A DNA stretch of 64,000 bases, taken from NCBI RefSeq assembly GCF_002796605.1, contig NZ_CP024923.1, positions 1,054,001-1,118,000 of the forward strand, in the 5' to 3' direction. The stretch is from Sphingomonas psychrotolerans (GTDB taxonomy: Bacteria > Pseudomonadota > Alphaproteobacteria > Sphingomonadales > Sphingomonadaceae). The stretch's first letter is position 1, and each line of letters opens with the position of its first letter. Below the pieces are notes generated by a model. That model made no database searches and was not told where the DNA came from. It saw nothing but the letters and a program-made list of their open reading frames with translations. The position numbers and the translations under genes are program-made. Below, piece after piece: positions 33,086 to 41,233 of this stretch.

Positions 33086-33448
33086 GTGACCGACAATCGC
33101 GACACCAGCCTCACCCTGAACCCCAAATACGATGCCGCCGGCCTGATCACTGCGGTCGCCACCGACGCGTCGACCGGCGAACTGCTCATGCTCGCGCATA
33201 TGAACGCCGAGGCGCTCGCGGCCACCCTCGCCACCGGCGAGGCACATTTCTGGTCGCGCAGCCGCGGCCGGCTGTGGAAGAAAGGCGAGAGCTCGGGCCA
33301 CGTCCTGCGCGTGGTCGAGGCGCGGATCGATTGCGATCAGGACGCGCTCTGGCTCAAGGTCGAACCCGCCGGCCCCGCCTGCCACACTGGCGCGCGCAGC
33401 TGCTTCTTCCGCCGCATCGAGGACGGCAGGCTGGTCCGCGACGCATGA
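33086..33448 (+). CDS. hisI: phosphoribosyl-AMP cyclohydrolase
   Basis: The 120-aa enzyme opens the adenine ring of phosphoribosyl-AMP in histidine synthesis. The zinc-site residues are visible: Asp/Cys in [11 protein letters not shown], and cysteines in [33 protein letters not shown] is the usual central stretch. It is the stand-alone HisI form, not fused to HisE. Start is GTG at 33086, with GAGCAGGGGG upstream. The stop overlaps the ATG of the following lipoprotein gene (ATGA). Confidence 0.95.
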   Translation: MTDNRDTSLTLNPKYDAAGLITAVATDASTGELLMLAHMNAEALAATLATGEAHFWSRSRGRLWKKGESSGHVLRVVEARIDCDQDALWLKVEPAGPACHTGARSCFFRRIEDGRLVRDA

Positions 33449-33933
33449 GAGTGCTCGCATTGGCCCTGCTGCTCGCCGCCTGCTCGGGCGGGCAGGAGGG
33501 CGGCAACGCGCCGGCACCGCAGGACCTCGAAAGCGCCGCGATCGAGCGCGGACTGGTCCGCGATCCCGACGACAGCGATCTCACCGGCCTCTATGCCCGC
33601 GACACCGACCGGGTCTGCGTCGTCCGCGCCGGCTCGGCCTATCGGATCGGCGCCTTTGTTGATTATGGCGACCGCATCACCTGCAGCGGGTCGGGGACGG
33701 TCGAGCGCAGCGGCGCGACGCTCAAGGTCGCGCTCGGCAAGCAGGGGTGCCGCTTCGACGCGCAATATGACGGCGACCGGATCAAGTTCCCCGGCACCCT
33801 CCCGGACGCGTGCAAACCGCTCTGCGCCCGCCGCGCCTCGTTCACCGGGCTCGAAGTGACCCGGCTCAGCGAATCGACCGCCGAAGCCGCCGCGATGCGC
33901 GATGCGAGCGGGCGGAGATTGTGCGGGGATTAG
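33445..33933 (+). CDS. hypothetical lipoprotein
   Basis: The 162-aa protein has a lipoprotein signal ([13 protein letters not shown], lipobox LAAC). The rest has several cysteines ([29 protein letters not shown]), so disulphides are likely in the periplasm. No domain is recognised. It overlaps hisI by 4 bases and is probably translationally coupled to it, with no evident functional tie. Confidence 0.72.
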   Translation: MRVLALALLLAACSGGQEGGNAPAPQDLESAAIERGLVRDPDDSDLTGLYARDTDRVCVVRAGSAYRIGAFVDYGDRITCSGSGTVERSGATLKVALGKQGCRFDAQYDGDRIKFPGTLPDACKPLCARRASFTGLEVTRLSESTAEAAAMRDASGRRLCGD

Positions 33934-34004
33934 TGCCTCTGCGAAAGCACAGGGAAGGGTGCGCCAAGGTTGCCCCCAGTGCCCGCCGCTCCTAAAGCCC
34001 GCGC

Positions 34005-35507
34005 ATGGCCGATCCCTTCTACATCTCGACAGCAATCCACTATCCCAATGGCCGCCCGCATATCGGCCACGCCTATGAGATGATCGCCGCCGACGCGATC
34101 GCGCGCTTCCAGCGCCAGCACGGCCGCGACGTCTTCTTCCAGACCGGCACCGACGAGCACGGCCTCAAGATGGTCCAGACCGCGCGCGCCCGCGATATGG
34201 AACCGCGCGAGCTCGCGGATGAAATGTCTATCTATTTCCGTGAGATGGCCGACGTCCTCGATATTTCGTACGATCGTTTCATCCGCACCTCGGAGCCCGG
34301 ACATTACGCCGCCAGCCAGGCGATCTGGCAGGCGATGGCCGATGCCGGCGATCTCTATCTCGATCGCTACGAGGGCTGGTATTCGGTCCGCGACGAGGCT
34401 TTCTACGAAGAAAAGGAACTGACCGACGGGGAAGGGGGCGTGAAGCTCTCGCCGCAGGGCACTCCGGTCGAATGGACCGCGGAGGAGACCTGGTTCTTCA
34501 AGCTCTCCAAATACCAGCAGCCGTTGCTCGATTTCTACGCCGCCAATCCGGACTTCATCCGCCCCGAATCGCGCCGCAACGAGATCCTCCGCTTCGTCGA
34601 AGGCGGGCTGATCGACTTGTCGGTCAGCCGCACCAGCTTCGACTGGGGCGTGCCGGTGCCGGGGTCTCCCGATCACGTCATGTATGTCTGGGTCGATGCG
34701 CTGACCAACTATATCACCGGTGCGGGCTATCCCGACGATCCCGAGCGCTTCGCCAAATTCTGGCCCGCCGACATCCACCTGATCGGCAAGGACATCGTCC
34801 GCTTCCATGCGGTCTATTGGCCCGCCTTCCTGATGTCGGCCAACCTCCCGCTGCCGAAGCAGGTGTTCGGCCACGGGTTCCTGCTCAACCGCGGGGAGAA
34901 GATGTCCAAGTCGGTCGGCAACGTCGTCGATCCGATGCAGCTCGCCGAACTCTATGGCAAGGATGCGCTGCGCTATTTCCTGCTGCGTGACGTCAGCTTC
35001 GGGCACGACGGCACATTCAGCGACGAAGCGATCGTCACCCGCGCCAATGCCGATCTGTCGAACAGCTTCGGTAATCTCGCCCAGCGCGTGCTCGCCTTCA
35101 TCGCCAAGAATTGCGAGGGTCATGTGCCCGAGGGGAGGGCGGAGGAGGCAGACGCCGTGCTCCTCGCCGAGGTAGACGTCGCCTGCGCGGCGTTCCGCAC
35201 GGCGTTCGACGATCTTGCGCTGAGCCAGGGCATCGAGGCGTGGATGACCGGCGTCTTCGCCTGCAATCAATATATCGACGGGCAGGCGCCATGGGCGCTG
35301 CGCAAGACCGACGCGGAACGGATGAACGCGGTGCTGCGCACCTTGCTCCGCGCGATCCGCCGGCTCGCCACGACGATCCTGCCGGTAATTCCCACTTCGG
35401 CGGGCAAGCTTCTGCTTGAACTCCCGTCCGAGGCCGACGAGGACTTCCGCATCGCGCCGCCGACCCCCATCTTCCCGCGACTGGAATTGCAGGCGAGCGA
35501 CGCGTGA
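34005..35507 (+). CDS. metG: methionyl-tRNA synthetase
   Basis: The 500-aa class I synthetase has HIGH at residues 19-22 (PNGRPHIGHAY) and KMSKS at 299-303. The connective peptide lacks zinc-knuckle cysteines, so it is the zinc-free short type found in alphaproteobacteria. There is no C-terminal OB-fold dimer domain. The anticodon domain includes NQYIDGQAPWAL. Its stop overlaps the GTG start of the TatD gene (GTGA), an arrangement common in the class. Confidence 0.97.
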   Translation: MADPFYISTAIHYPNGRPHIGHAYEMIAADAIARFQRQHGRDVFFQTGTDEHGLKMVQTARARDMEPRELADEMSIYFREMADVLDISYDRFIRTSEPGHYAASQAIWQAMADAGDLYLDRYEGWYSVRDEAFYEEKELTDGEGGVKLSPQGTPVEWTAEETWFFKLSKYQQPLLDFYAANPDFIRPESRRNEILRFVEGGLIDLSVSRTSFDWGVPVPGSPDHVMYVWVDALTNYITGAGYPDDPERFAKFWPADIHLIGKDIVRFHAVYWPAFLMSANLPLPKQVFGHGFLLNRGEKMSKSVGNVVDPMQLAELYGKDALRYFLLRDVSFGHDGTFSDEAIVTRANADLSNSFGNLAQRVLAFIAKNCEGHVPEGRAEEADAVLLAEVDVACAAFRTAFDDLALSQGIEAWMTGVFACNQYIDGQAPWALRKTDAERMNAVLRTLLRAIRRLATTILPVIPTSAGKLLLELPSEADEDFRIAPPTPIFPRLELQASDA

Positions 35508-36283
35508 GACTGGCCGACAGCCATTGCCATCTGATCTACAAGGGCCTCGGCGAGCAGCAGCCAGAAGTGCTGGCGCGCGCCCGAGCCGCCGGGGTGGTGG
35601 CGATGCTCAACATCTCGACGCGCGAAAACGAATGGGATGACGTCATCGCCGTAGCCGAGCGCGAGCCCGATGTCTGGGCGAGCGTCGGCATCCATCCGCA
35701 CGAAGCCGACCAGCATCCCGATATCGGCACGGCAAGGCTGGTCGAGCGGGCGCAGCATCCGCGTGTCGTCGGCATCGGCGAGAGCGGGCTGGACTATTAT
35801 TACGACCATTCGGACCGCGACCGCCAGCGCGCCAGCTTCCGCGCGCATCTCGCCGCCTCGCGTGAAACCGGCCTGCCGATCATCGTCCACACCCGCGATG
35901 CCGAGGAAGACACGGCCGAGATCCTCCGCGACGAAATGGGGAAGGGCGCCTTTCCCGGCGTGATCCACTGCTTCACGGCGAGCGGCGCGTTCGCCGATAT
36001 CGCGCTCGACCTAGGCTTCTACATTTCGATTTCGGGCATCGTGACCTTCAAGAACGCCCGCGACCTGCAGGAAACCGCCGCGCGGCTGCCGCTCGATCGC
36101 TTGCTGATCGAGACCGACGCGCCGTTCCTCGCCCCGGTCCCTCATCGCGGCAAGACGGGCGAGCCCGCCTTCGTAGCGGACACGTGCCGCTTCCTCGCCC
36201 AGCTCCGCGGCGAAGACCCCGAGCAACTCGCCGAGGCCACCCGCCAGAACTTCCACAAGCTCTTCGCCAAGACGCTGGCGTGA
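35504..36283 (+). CDS. TatD family metal-dependent hydrolase
   Basis: The 259-aa TIM-barrel hydrolase has the metal residues His7 and His9 (ADSHCHL), Glu in GIGESGLDYYY, His in IVHTRDAEEDT, His in VIHCFTAS and Asp in LLIETDAPFLAP. TatD-type enzymes are DNases or related phosphoesterases; some act as D-aminoacyl-tRNA deacylases. It is translationally coupled to metG (GTGA). Confidence 0.92.
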   Translation: MRLADSHCHLIYKGLGEQQPEVLARARAAGVVAMLNISTRENEWDDVIAVAEREPDVWASVGIHPHEADQHPDIGTARLVERAQHPRVVGIGESGLDYYYDHSDRDRQRASFRAHLAASRETGLPIIVHTRDAEEDTAEILRDEMGKGAFPGVIHCFTASGAFADIALDLGFYISISGIVTFKNARDLQETAARLPLDRLLIETDAPFLAPVPHRGKTGEPAFVADTCRFLAQLRGEDPEQLAEATRQNFHKLFAKTLA

Positions 36284-36308
36284 GGTCCGGAAGGCGCGCG
36301 CATATCCG

Positions 36309-36389
36309 CCATCCCGGCGAACGCCGGGATCTCTGGCCGCAAGCGCGGTCCCAAACCGCACGAGACCCCGGCGTTCGCCGGGGTGACGT
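36309..36389. repeat. dispersed palindromic intergenic repeat
   Basis: CATCCCGGCGAACGCCGGGATCTC faces GAGACCCCGGCGTTCGCCGGGGTGACG with about 30 central bases. It lies between the TatD gene and the MBL hydrolase gene, both on the plus strand. Confidence 0.82.
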
Positions 36390-36395
36390 CAGGAC

Positions 36396-37163
36396 ATGAA
36401 AATCCGCATCCTCGGCTCGGGCACTTCGTCGGGGGTCCCCCGGATCGGCAACGACTGGGGCGCCTGCGACCCCACAGACCCGCGCAACCGCCGCACCCGC
36501 GCCTCGGTGCTGGTCACCACGCAGACCACCACGATCCTGATCGACACCAGCCCCGACATGCGCGCCCAGCTCCTCGCTGCGAACGTCGCCGATGTCGACG
36601 CGGTGATCTGGACTCACGATCACGCCGATCACACCCATGGCATCGACGATCTCCGCCAGCTGATGCACAACCGGGGCGGCGAGCCGGTGCGCGGGCTCGC
36701 GCGGCCATTCACGCTCGAACAGCTCCAGCACAAGTTCCACTACGCCTTTTTCGGCCGCGCGCTCTATCGACCGACGATCGCGATCGAGCCGCTGCCCGAT
36801 AGCCTCATCATCGGTGATATCCGCATCACTGTCGCCGATCAGCCCCATGGCGGCATCACTTCCGCTGGTTTGCGCTTTGATAGTAACGTAAAATCAATAG
36901 GTTATGCTACAGACTTCCATGAAATGACGAGCATCATGCGCGCGCTCTACGCCGACCTCGACGTCTGGGTGGTCGATGCATTGCGCCGCGCGCCGCACCC
37001 TACGCATCCGAATCTGGCGCAAGTGCTGGGCTGGGTAGGGGAGTTGCAGCCGCGCCGCGCCGCGCTGGTTCATATGGACCAGTCGATGGATTATATGGGT
37101 CTGGCCGCCGAGCTGCCCGCAGGGGTCGAACCAGGCTTTGACGGCCTGGAGATGCTTGCGTGA
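36396..37163 (+). CDS. MBL-fold metallo-hydrolase (PhnP-like)
   Basis: The 255-aa protein opens KIRILGSGTSSGVPRIGNDW and carries the metal motif THDHADHTHG (H74, H76, D78, H79). Later ligands are near QPHGG, GYATDFHEM and HMDQSMDYMG. It is close to PhnP-type cyclic phosphodiesterases, but phn genes are absent. Codons 161-173 (36875-36916) are a striking run of rare A+T-rich codons. The stop overlaps the GTG of the next gene. Confidence 0.9.
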   Translation: MKIRILGSGTSSGVPRIGNDWGACDPTDPRNRRTRASVLVTTQTTTILIDTSPDMRAQLLAANVADVDAVIWTHDHADHTHGIDDLRQLMHNRGGEPVRGLARPFTLEQLQHKFHYAFFGRALYRPTIAIEPLPDSLIIGDIRITVADQPHGGITSAGLRFDSNVKSIGYATDFHEMTSIMRALYADLDVWVVDALRRAPHPTHPNLAQVLGWVGELQPRRAALVHMDQSMDYMGLAAELPAGVEPGFDGLEMLA

Positions 37164-37843
37164 GCGACTGGGACAGCATGGACCTGATCTATCTGGTGGG
37201 CGTGCTGGTGCTCGTCCTCAGCGCGCTTTCGATCCGGAAATTGTCGATCGGCTTCGTGTTGCGCTCGCTGGTCAGCTGGGCGCTGATCATCGTGCTGACC
37301 GTGCTCGCGGTGGCGCATCGCCACGAGATCGGCGCGATGTTCGCCGCGGCGTCGGCGAAGCTCGGCATCGACGACCAGCAGGTCGCGGGCGAGACCGTGC
37401 GCATCCGCATGGCGCCCGACGGGCATTTCTGGGCGCGCGTGAAGCTCAACGGTGTCGAGCGCCGGATGCTGATCGACAGCGGCGCCACGATCACGGCGAT
37501 CTCGGATCGCACCGCGGCGGAGTCGGAGATCAAAGCCGGCAGCGGCCTGCCGGTGATGATCGAAACCGCCAACGGCACCGTCGCGGCGCGCCGCGGCCGG
37601 ATCGAGAAACTGTCGATCGGGCCGCTCGAGACCGAGGATCTCGGCGTGGTGGTATCGCCAAGTTTCGGCGACCTCGACGTGCTCGGCATGAACTTCCTGT
37701 CGCGACTGCACAGCTGGCGCGTCGAGAACAACGTGCTGGTGCTGCAGCCCAGAGCCGATGCCGGCGGCCAGGACAGCGACGCGACGACTGCACCGGCAAA
37801 ATCTCCCGAACCCCGGCGCCCGCGGAGCGAGCAAGACACCTGA
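37160..37843 (+). CDS. membrane-anchored retropepsin-like aspartic protease (TIGR02281 type)
   Basis: The 227-aa protein has two membrane segments (IYLVGVLVLVLSAL and SWALIIVLTVLAV) in the first 55 residues. A single retropepsin domain follows, with the catalytic Asp106 in LIDSGATITAIS and the GRIEKLSIG and VLGMNFLSRL stretches. Such clan AA proteases work as dimers. The C-terminal tail is Pro/Ser-rich. The GTG start overlaps the upstream MBL gene (GTGA). Natural substrate unknown. Confidence 0.9.
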   Translation: MSDWDSMDLIYLVGVLVLVLSALSIRKLSIGFVLRSLVSWALIIVLTVLAVAHRHEIGAMFAAASAKLGIDDQQVAGETVRIRMAPDGHFWARVKLNGVERRMLIDSGATITAISDRTAAESEIKAGSGLPVMIETANGTVAARRGRIEKLSIGPLETEDLGVVVSPSFGDLDVLGMNFLSRLHSWRVENNVLVLQPRADAGGQDSDATTAPAKSPEPRRPRSEQDT

Positions 37844-37866
37844 CCCGATCCACGTCTTGATTTAAC

Positions 37867-37880
37867 ATAATGTATATTAT
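37867..37880. promoter_or_regulatory. A+T-rich inverted repeat before mazG
   Basis: ATAAT-GTAT-ATTAT is a perfect 5-bp inverted repeat with a 4-base centre, flanked by AAC and (C)GTT that extend it imperfectly. It stands out in a GC-rich region, 35 bases before the mazG start, and includes TATTAT, a possible -10 box. It may be a promoter with an operator. Confidence 0.4.
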
Positions 37881-37915
37881 CGTTCTAGCGGATTAGCTTG
37901 GAGAGCCCCCCTCGC

Positions 37916-38674
37916 ATGACCTCAGCGAATATCGAACGCCTCATCACGATCATGGCGCGGTTGCGCGATCCGAAGACCGGCTGTGAATGGGATACCGTCC
38001 AGACCTTCGAGACGATCGCGCCCTATACGATCGAGGAAGCCTATGAAGTCGCCGATGCGTGTCAGCGCGGCGACATGGCCGAGCTCAAGGACGAACTCGG
38101 CGACTTGCTCCTCCAGGTGGTGTTCCACAGCCGCATGGCCGAGGAAGCCGGCCATTTCGCGCTCCCCGACGTGATCGCGTCGATCAGCGACAAGATGGAG
38201 CGCCGCCACCCGCACATCTTCCTCGGGCAAGCCGAGGGTGGCCATCATCTCTGGGAGCAGATCAAGGCCGCCGAGCGCGGCGCCAAGGGGCATGAGAGCG
38301 CCCTCGACGGCGTCGCGCTCGGCCTCCCCGCCTTGCTCCGCGCCGAGAAACTGCAAAAGCGCGCCGCCCGCACCGGCTTCGACTGGCCTGATCCGAGCGG
38401 TGCCCGCGCCAAGATCGACGAGGAGCTCGCCGAAGTCGAAGCCGCCGCGACCTTCGAGGCGCGCGAGGAAGAGATTGGCGATTTACTGTTCGCGGTGGTA
38501 AATTGGGCGCGCAAGCAGGGCGTCGATCCCGAAGCCGCGCTGCGCGTCGCCAATGCGAAGTTCGAACGCCGCTTCAAGGCGATGGAGGCCGAAGCGGGCG
38601 AAACGTTCGCCGGGCTCGATCTCGATGCGAAGGAAGCGCTCTGGCAAACCGCGAAGGCCAACGGCGTCCGATGA
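37916..38674 (+). CDS. mazG: nucleoside triphosphate pyrophosphohydrolase
   Basis: The 252-aa protein has two MazG domains. The first has CEWDTVQTFETIAPYTIEEA and the EExxE metal motif (ELKDELGDLLLQVVFHS). The second has DEELAEVEAA and EEEIGDLLFAVVNWAR. MazG hydrolyses NTPs to NMP and PPi and lowers (p)ppGpp effects during stress. The start ATG 37916 has GGAGAG upstream. The stop overlaps the ATG of the small phosphatase gene. Confidence 0.95.
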   Translation: MTSANIERLITIMARLRDPKTGCEWDTVQTFETIAPYTIEEAYEVADACQRGDMAELKDELGDLLLQVVFHSRMAEEAGHFALPDVIASISDKMERRHPHIFLGQAEGGHHLWEQIKAAERGAKGHESALDGVALGLPALLRAEKLQKRAARTGFDWPDPSGARAKIDEELAEVEAAATFEAREEEIGDLLFAVVNWARKQGVDPEAALRVANAKFERRFKAMEAEAGETFAGLDLDAKEALWQTAKANGVR

Positions 38675-39018
38675 AGAACATTCTCTTCGTCTGCAGCCAG
38701 AACCGGCTTCGCAGCCCCACCGCGGAGCAGATTTTCGCTGACCATCCGGCGATCGAAGTCAGTTCGGCGGGAACCAATCATGACGCCGAGAACCCGTTGA
38801 CCGGCGAGTTGGTCGCGTGGGCCGATCTGATCTTCGTGATGGAGCGCGCGCATCGCAACAAGCTGCAGAGGCATTTTCGATCCGCGCTCAACGGCAAGCG
38901 AGTCGTGGTCCTCGACATCCCCGATGACTATGCGTTCATGGACCCGCAATTGATCGCATTGCTCAGGGCGCGGATGGCGCGCCATTTGCCCCCCGCCACA
39001 GCGGCGATTGCAATGTAG
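38671..39018 (+). CDS. small tyrosine-phosphatase-like protein
   Basis: The 115-aa protein starts MKNILFVCSQNRLRSPTAEQ. The CX5R phosphatase loop is Cys8 to Arg14, and VVLDIPDDYAFMDP supplies the general-acid Asp region. This is the short LMW-PTPase-like group (COG4551 type). Cytosolic. The ATG overlaps the mazG stop (ATGA), so the two are coupled. Physiological substrate unknown. Confidence 0.85.
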   Translation: MKNILFVCSQNRLRSPTAEQIFADHPAIEVSSAGTNHDAENPLTGELVAWADLIFVMERAHRNKLQRHFRSALNGKRVVVLDIPDDYAFMDPQLIALLRARMARHLPPATAAIAM

Positions 39019-39091
39019 GATTTGGTCTGCTCGACTGACCGGCGTCGACCACAAGCCGCGCGCTCCTTGAATCCGTGAACCCGCCCCCTTT

Positions 39092-39173
39092 CCGTCATCC
39101 CGGCGAACGCCGGGATCTCAGGCGGCAAACGCAACCTCCTTCGCACGAGATCCCGGCGTTCGCCGCATGACGG
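39092..39173. repeat. dispersed palindromic intergenic repeat
   Basis: CCGTCATCCCGGCGAACGCCGGGATCTC faces GAGATCCCGGCGTTCGCCGCATGACGG, with a 3-base deviation in the right arm. It lies after the phosphatase gene. Confidence 0.82.
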
Positions 39174-39320
39174 TGTGCGGGTGTTTCGGGTGGCAAACGC
39201 GGAACGCGGGCCCGCAACCGTGTCAACTTCGGCGGTACTTTGTTCCGCGTTTCCTTGAGGGCACGCGCAACAACCGCGCCCCGCGCCGAATCCGCGTTTT
39301 GCGTTCCGCGAATTCCGCGT
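39174..39320. other. non-coding spacer with GCGGAA/TTCCGC repeats
   Basis: With the repeat before it, this makes a 302-base gene-free stretch between the convergent phosphatase and hflX genes. It contains AAACGCGGAA near 39197 and TTCCGCGTTT near 39242 as an inverted pair, and further CCGCGTT copies near 39292-39321. No open frame or RNA gene is evident. It may be decayed coding sequence or a large terminator. Confidence 0.4.
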
Positions 39321-40613
39321 TCAGCCCTGTCGCGTCAGAAACCGCTCATAGTCGCCGGGCGCCATCCGCACTTCGTACAGCGCCTGATCGTCCTCGATCC
39401 GCTGCTCGATCACTTCGCCGTGCTGATGAAGCCACGCCGCCCCCGCCCCGTCGCCGGATTGCAGGCTGATCGTAAAGCGCCGATGTCCCACGGTCAGCCG
39501 GCTGGCGACTGCGGCGATCAGCGTGTCGACGCCCTCCCCGGTCCATGCCGAGATCGGCATGACGTCCTCGCGCTTGCCGGCATCCTCGAGCAATTGTTCG
39601 CGGCGTTCCGCATCGAGCAGGTCGAGCTTGTTCCACGCCTCGAAGCGCGGCGTCGTCTCGGCCACTCCGATCTCGGCGAGCACCTTCTCGACGTCGGCAC
39701 GCTGCGCCTCGCTGTCGGGATGCGCGACGTCGCGGACATGGATCAGCAGATCGGCCGATACGACTTCCTCGAGCGTCGCTTTGAACGCAGCGACCAGCTG
39801 GGTCGGCAATTCGGAGACGAAACCCACTGTGTCGGAGAGGATCGCCTTGTCGATGCCCGGCAGCGAAATCTGCCGCAAGGTCGGGTCCAGCGTGGCGAAG
39901 AGCAGATTCTCCGCCATGACGTCAGCGCCGGTTAATCTATTGAAAAGGGTAGATTTTCCAGCATTGGTATAGCCGACCAGCGCGATCACCGGCCACGGTG
40001 CGCGCTGGCGCCGGTCGCGGTGGAGCGTACGCGTGCGGCTGACCTGGTCGAGTTCGCGCTTGAGCCGCGCCATGCGATCGCGGATCAGCCGGCGGTCGGC
40101 CTCGATCTGGGTCTCACCCGGGCCGCCGAGAAAGCCGAAGCCGCCGCGCTGGCGCTCGAGATGGGTCCAGCTGCGCACCAGCCGGCCGGCCTGGTAATCG
40201 AGATGGGCGAGCTCGACCTGCAGTCGGCCCTCGGCGGTGCGCGCGCGCTCGCCGAAGATTTCGAGGATCAGCCCGGTGCGATCGATCACCTTGCAGCCGA
40301 GCCCGGTCTCGAGATTGCGCTGCTGTACCGGTGTTAAGGCTGCGTCAAAGACAGCGAGCTGAAGCTCCTGATCTCTAACGGTTTCTGCGATCGCCTCGAC
40401 CTGGCCCGAGCCGATCAAGGTCCCCGGCTTGGGTTGGCGCAGCTTGACCGCGAGCTTCTCGCGCACTTCGACGCCGATCGCCGCGGCAAGCCCCGCGGTC
40501 TCCTCGAGGCGTGCGTCGGCATCGCGCGAGCTGGCGCCCATTTCGGGATAGACGACGATCGCGCGTGCGCCGCGGGCAAACTCGTCGGCGTCGCGATCAA
40601 AACCTGTGGACAT
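39321..40613 (-). CDS. hflX: ribosome-splitting GTPase HflX
   Basis: The 430-aa protein has the HflX N-terminal domain (AARIAV-like start, KPGTLIGSGQVEAIAE), the glycine-rich linker QRGGFGFLGGPGETQIE, and a GTPase domain. P-loop GYTNAGKSTLFN, DTVGF and WNKLD (NKxD) are visible. HflX dissociates stalled ribosomes during stress. It follows hfq by 6 bases in the usual hfq-hflX order. Two A+T-rich codon clusters occur, one at the P-loop (39930-39970) and one near 40330-40385. Confidence 0.95.
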   Translation of the reverse strand: MSTGFDRDADEFARGARAIVVYPEMGASSRDADARLEETAGLAAAIGVEVREKLAVKLRQPKPGTLIGSGQVEAIAETVRDQELQLAVFDAALTPVQQRNLETGLGCKVIDRTGLILEIFGERARTAEGRLQVELAHLDYQAGRLVRSWTHLERQRGGFGFLGGPGETQIEADRRLIRDRMARLKRELDQVSRTRTLHRDRRQRAPWPVIALVGYTNAGKSTLFNRLTGADVMAENLLFATLDPTLRQISLPGIDKAILSDTVGFVSELPTQLVAAFKATLEEVVSADLLIHVRDVAHPDSEAQRADVEKVLAEIGVAETTPRFEAWNKLDLLDAERREQLLEDAGKREDVMPISAWTGEGVDTLIAAVASRLTVGHRRFTISLQSGDGAGAAWLHQHGEVIEQRIEDDQALYEVRMAPGDYERFLTRQG

Positions 40614-40619
40614 GGGTGC

Positions 40620-41111
40620 TCAATCGCCGTCGGGCGCAGTTGTTTCCTCGGCGAGGTTGAGCGGATGCGCCGGCTGGACGGTGGAGACGGCATGCTTGTA
40701 GACGAGCTGCGCCATGCCTTCGCGCTGGAGCAGCATGCAGAACAGGTCGAACGCCGCGATCTGGCCTTGCAGCATCACTCCGTTGACGAGGAACATCGTC
40801 ACGTTTTCCTGCTGCTTGCGCACGGCGTTGAGGAAAATTTCCTGCAAAACCGGGTTCTTGTGCTGGAATTCTCCCGCTGCTTCGAGGAGCGTGGCGAGAT
40901 CCACCGGGCCTGCCGGCATGATCGTCGAGATGGCGTGCTTGTAGATCAGCTGCGACTGGCCGTCGCGGCGGAGCAGCACCGAGAAATTGTCGAACCAGGT
41001 GACGATGCCCTGGAGTTTGACGCCCTTCACGAGAAACATCGTGACCGGCACTTTCGAGCGCCGGAGCGAGTTGAGGAACAGGTCCTGAAGCGAGGTCTGC
41101 TTCTCGGCCAT
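40620..41111 (-). CDS. hfq: tandem-domain RNA chaperone Hfq
   Basis: The 163-aa protein is twice the length of a usual Hfq. Domain 1 (residues 7-66) has [27 protein letters not shown] and [10 protein letters not shown]. Domain 2 (87-147) has [27 protein letters not shown] and [10 protein letters not shown]. Both keep the KH pair (58-59, 139-140) and the pocket phenylalanine. The basic rim is RR in domain 1 but RK-Q in domain 2. Three copies would form a six-unit ring with alternating faces. Hfq pairs small RNAs with mRNAs. Tandem Hfq occurs in sphingomonads. Confidence 0.95.
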   Translation of the reverse strand: MAEKQTSLQDLFLNSLRRSKVPVTMFLVKGVKLQGIVTWFDNFSVLLRRDGQSQLIYKHAISTIMPAGPVDLATLLEAAGEFQHKNPVLQEIFLNAVRKQQENVTMFLVNGVMLQGQIAAFDLFCMLLQREGMAQLVYKHAVSTVQPAHPLNLAEETTAPDGD

Positions 41112-41233
41112 GTTGTTTTCCTTCTATTCTTGGCGGGATCATGTCCCGCTTCGCGCCGGTTCCCGGCGTCGGAATGCCGCACCACCTCGGTGCGGAGACT
41201 GTAGTCTATTGGTTCCGGGCGCGCGCGTCCAAC

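Noticed and set aside
37857..37880. TTGATT / TATTAT as a standard sigma-70 promoter for mazG
   Set aside because: The spacer is only 12 bases, too short; only the -10-like part and the palindrome are kept as a candidate.
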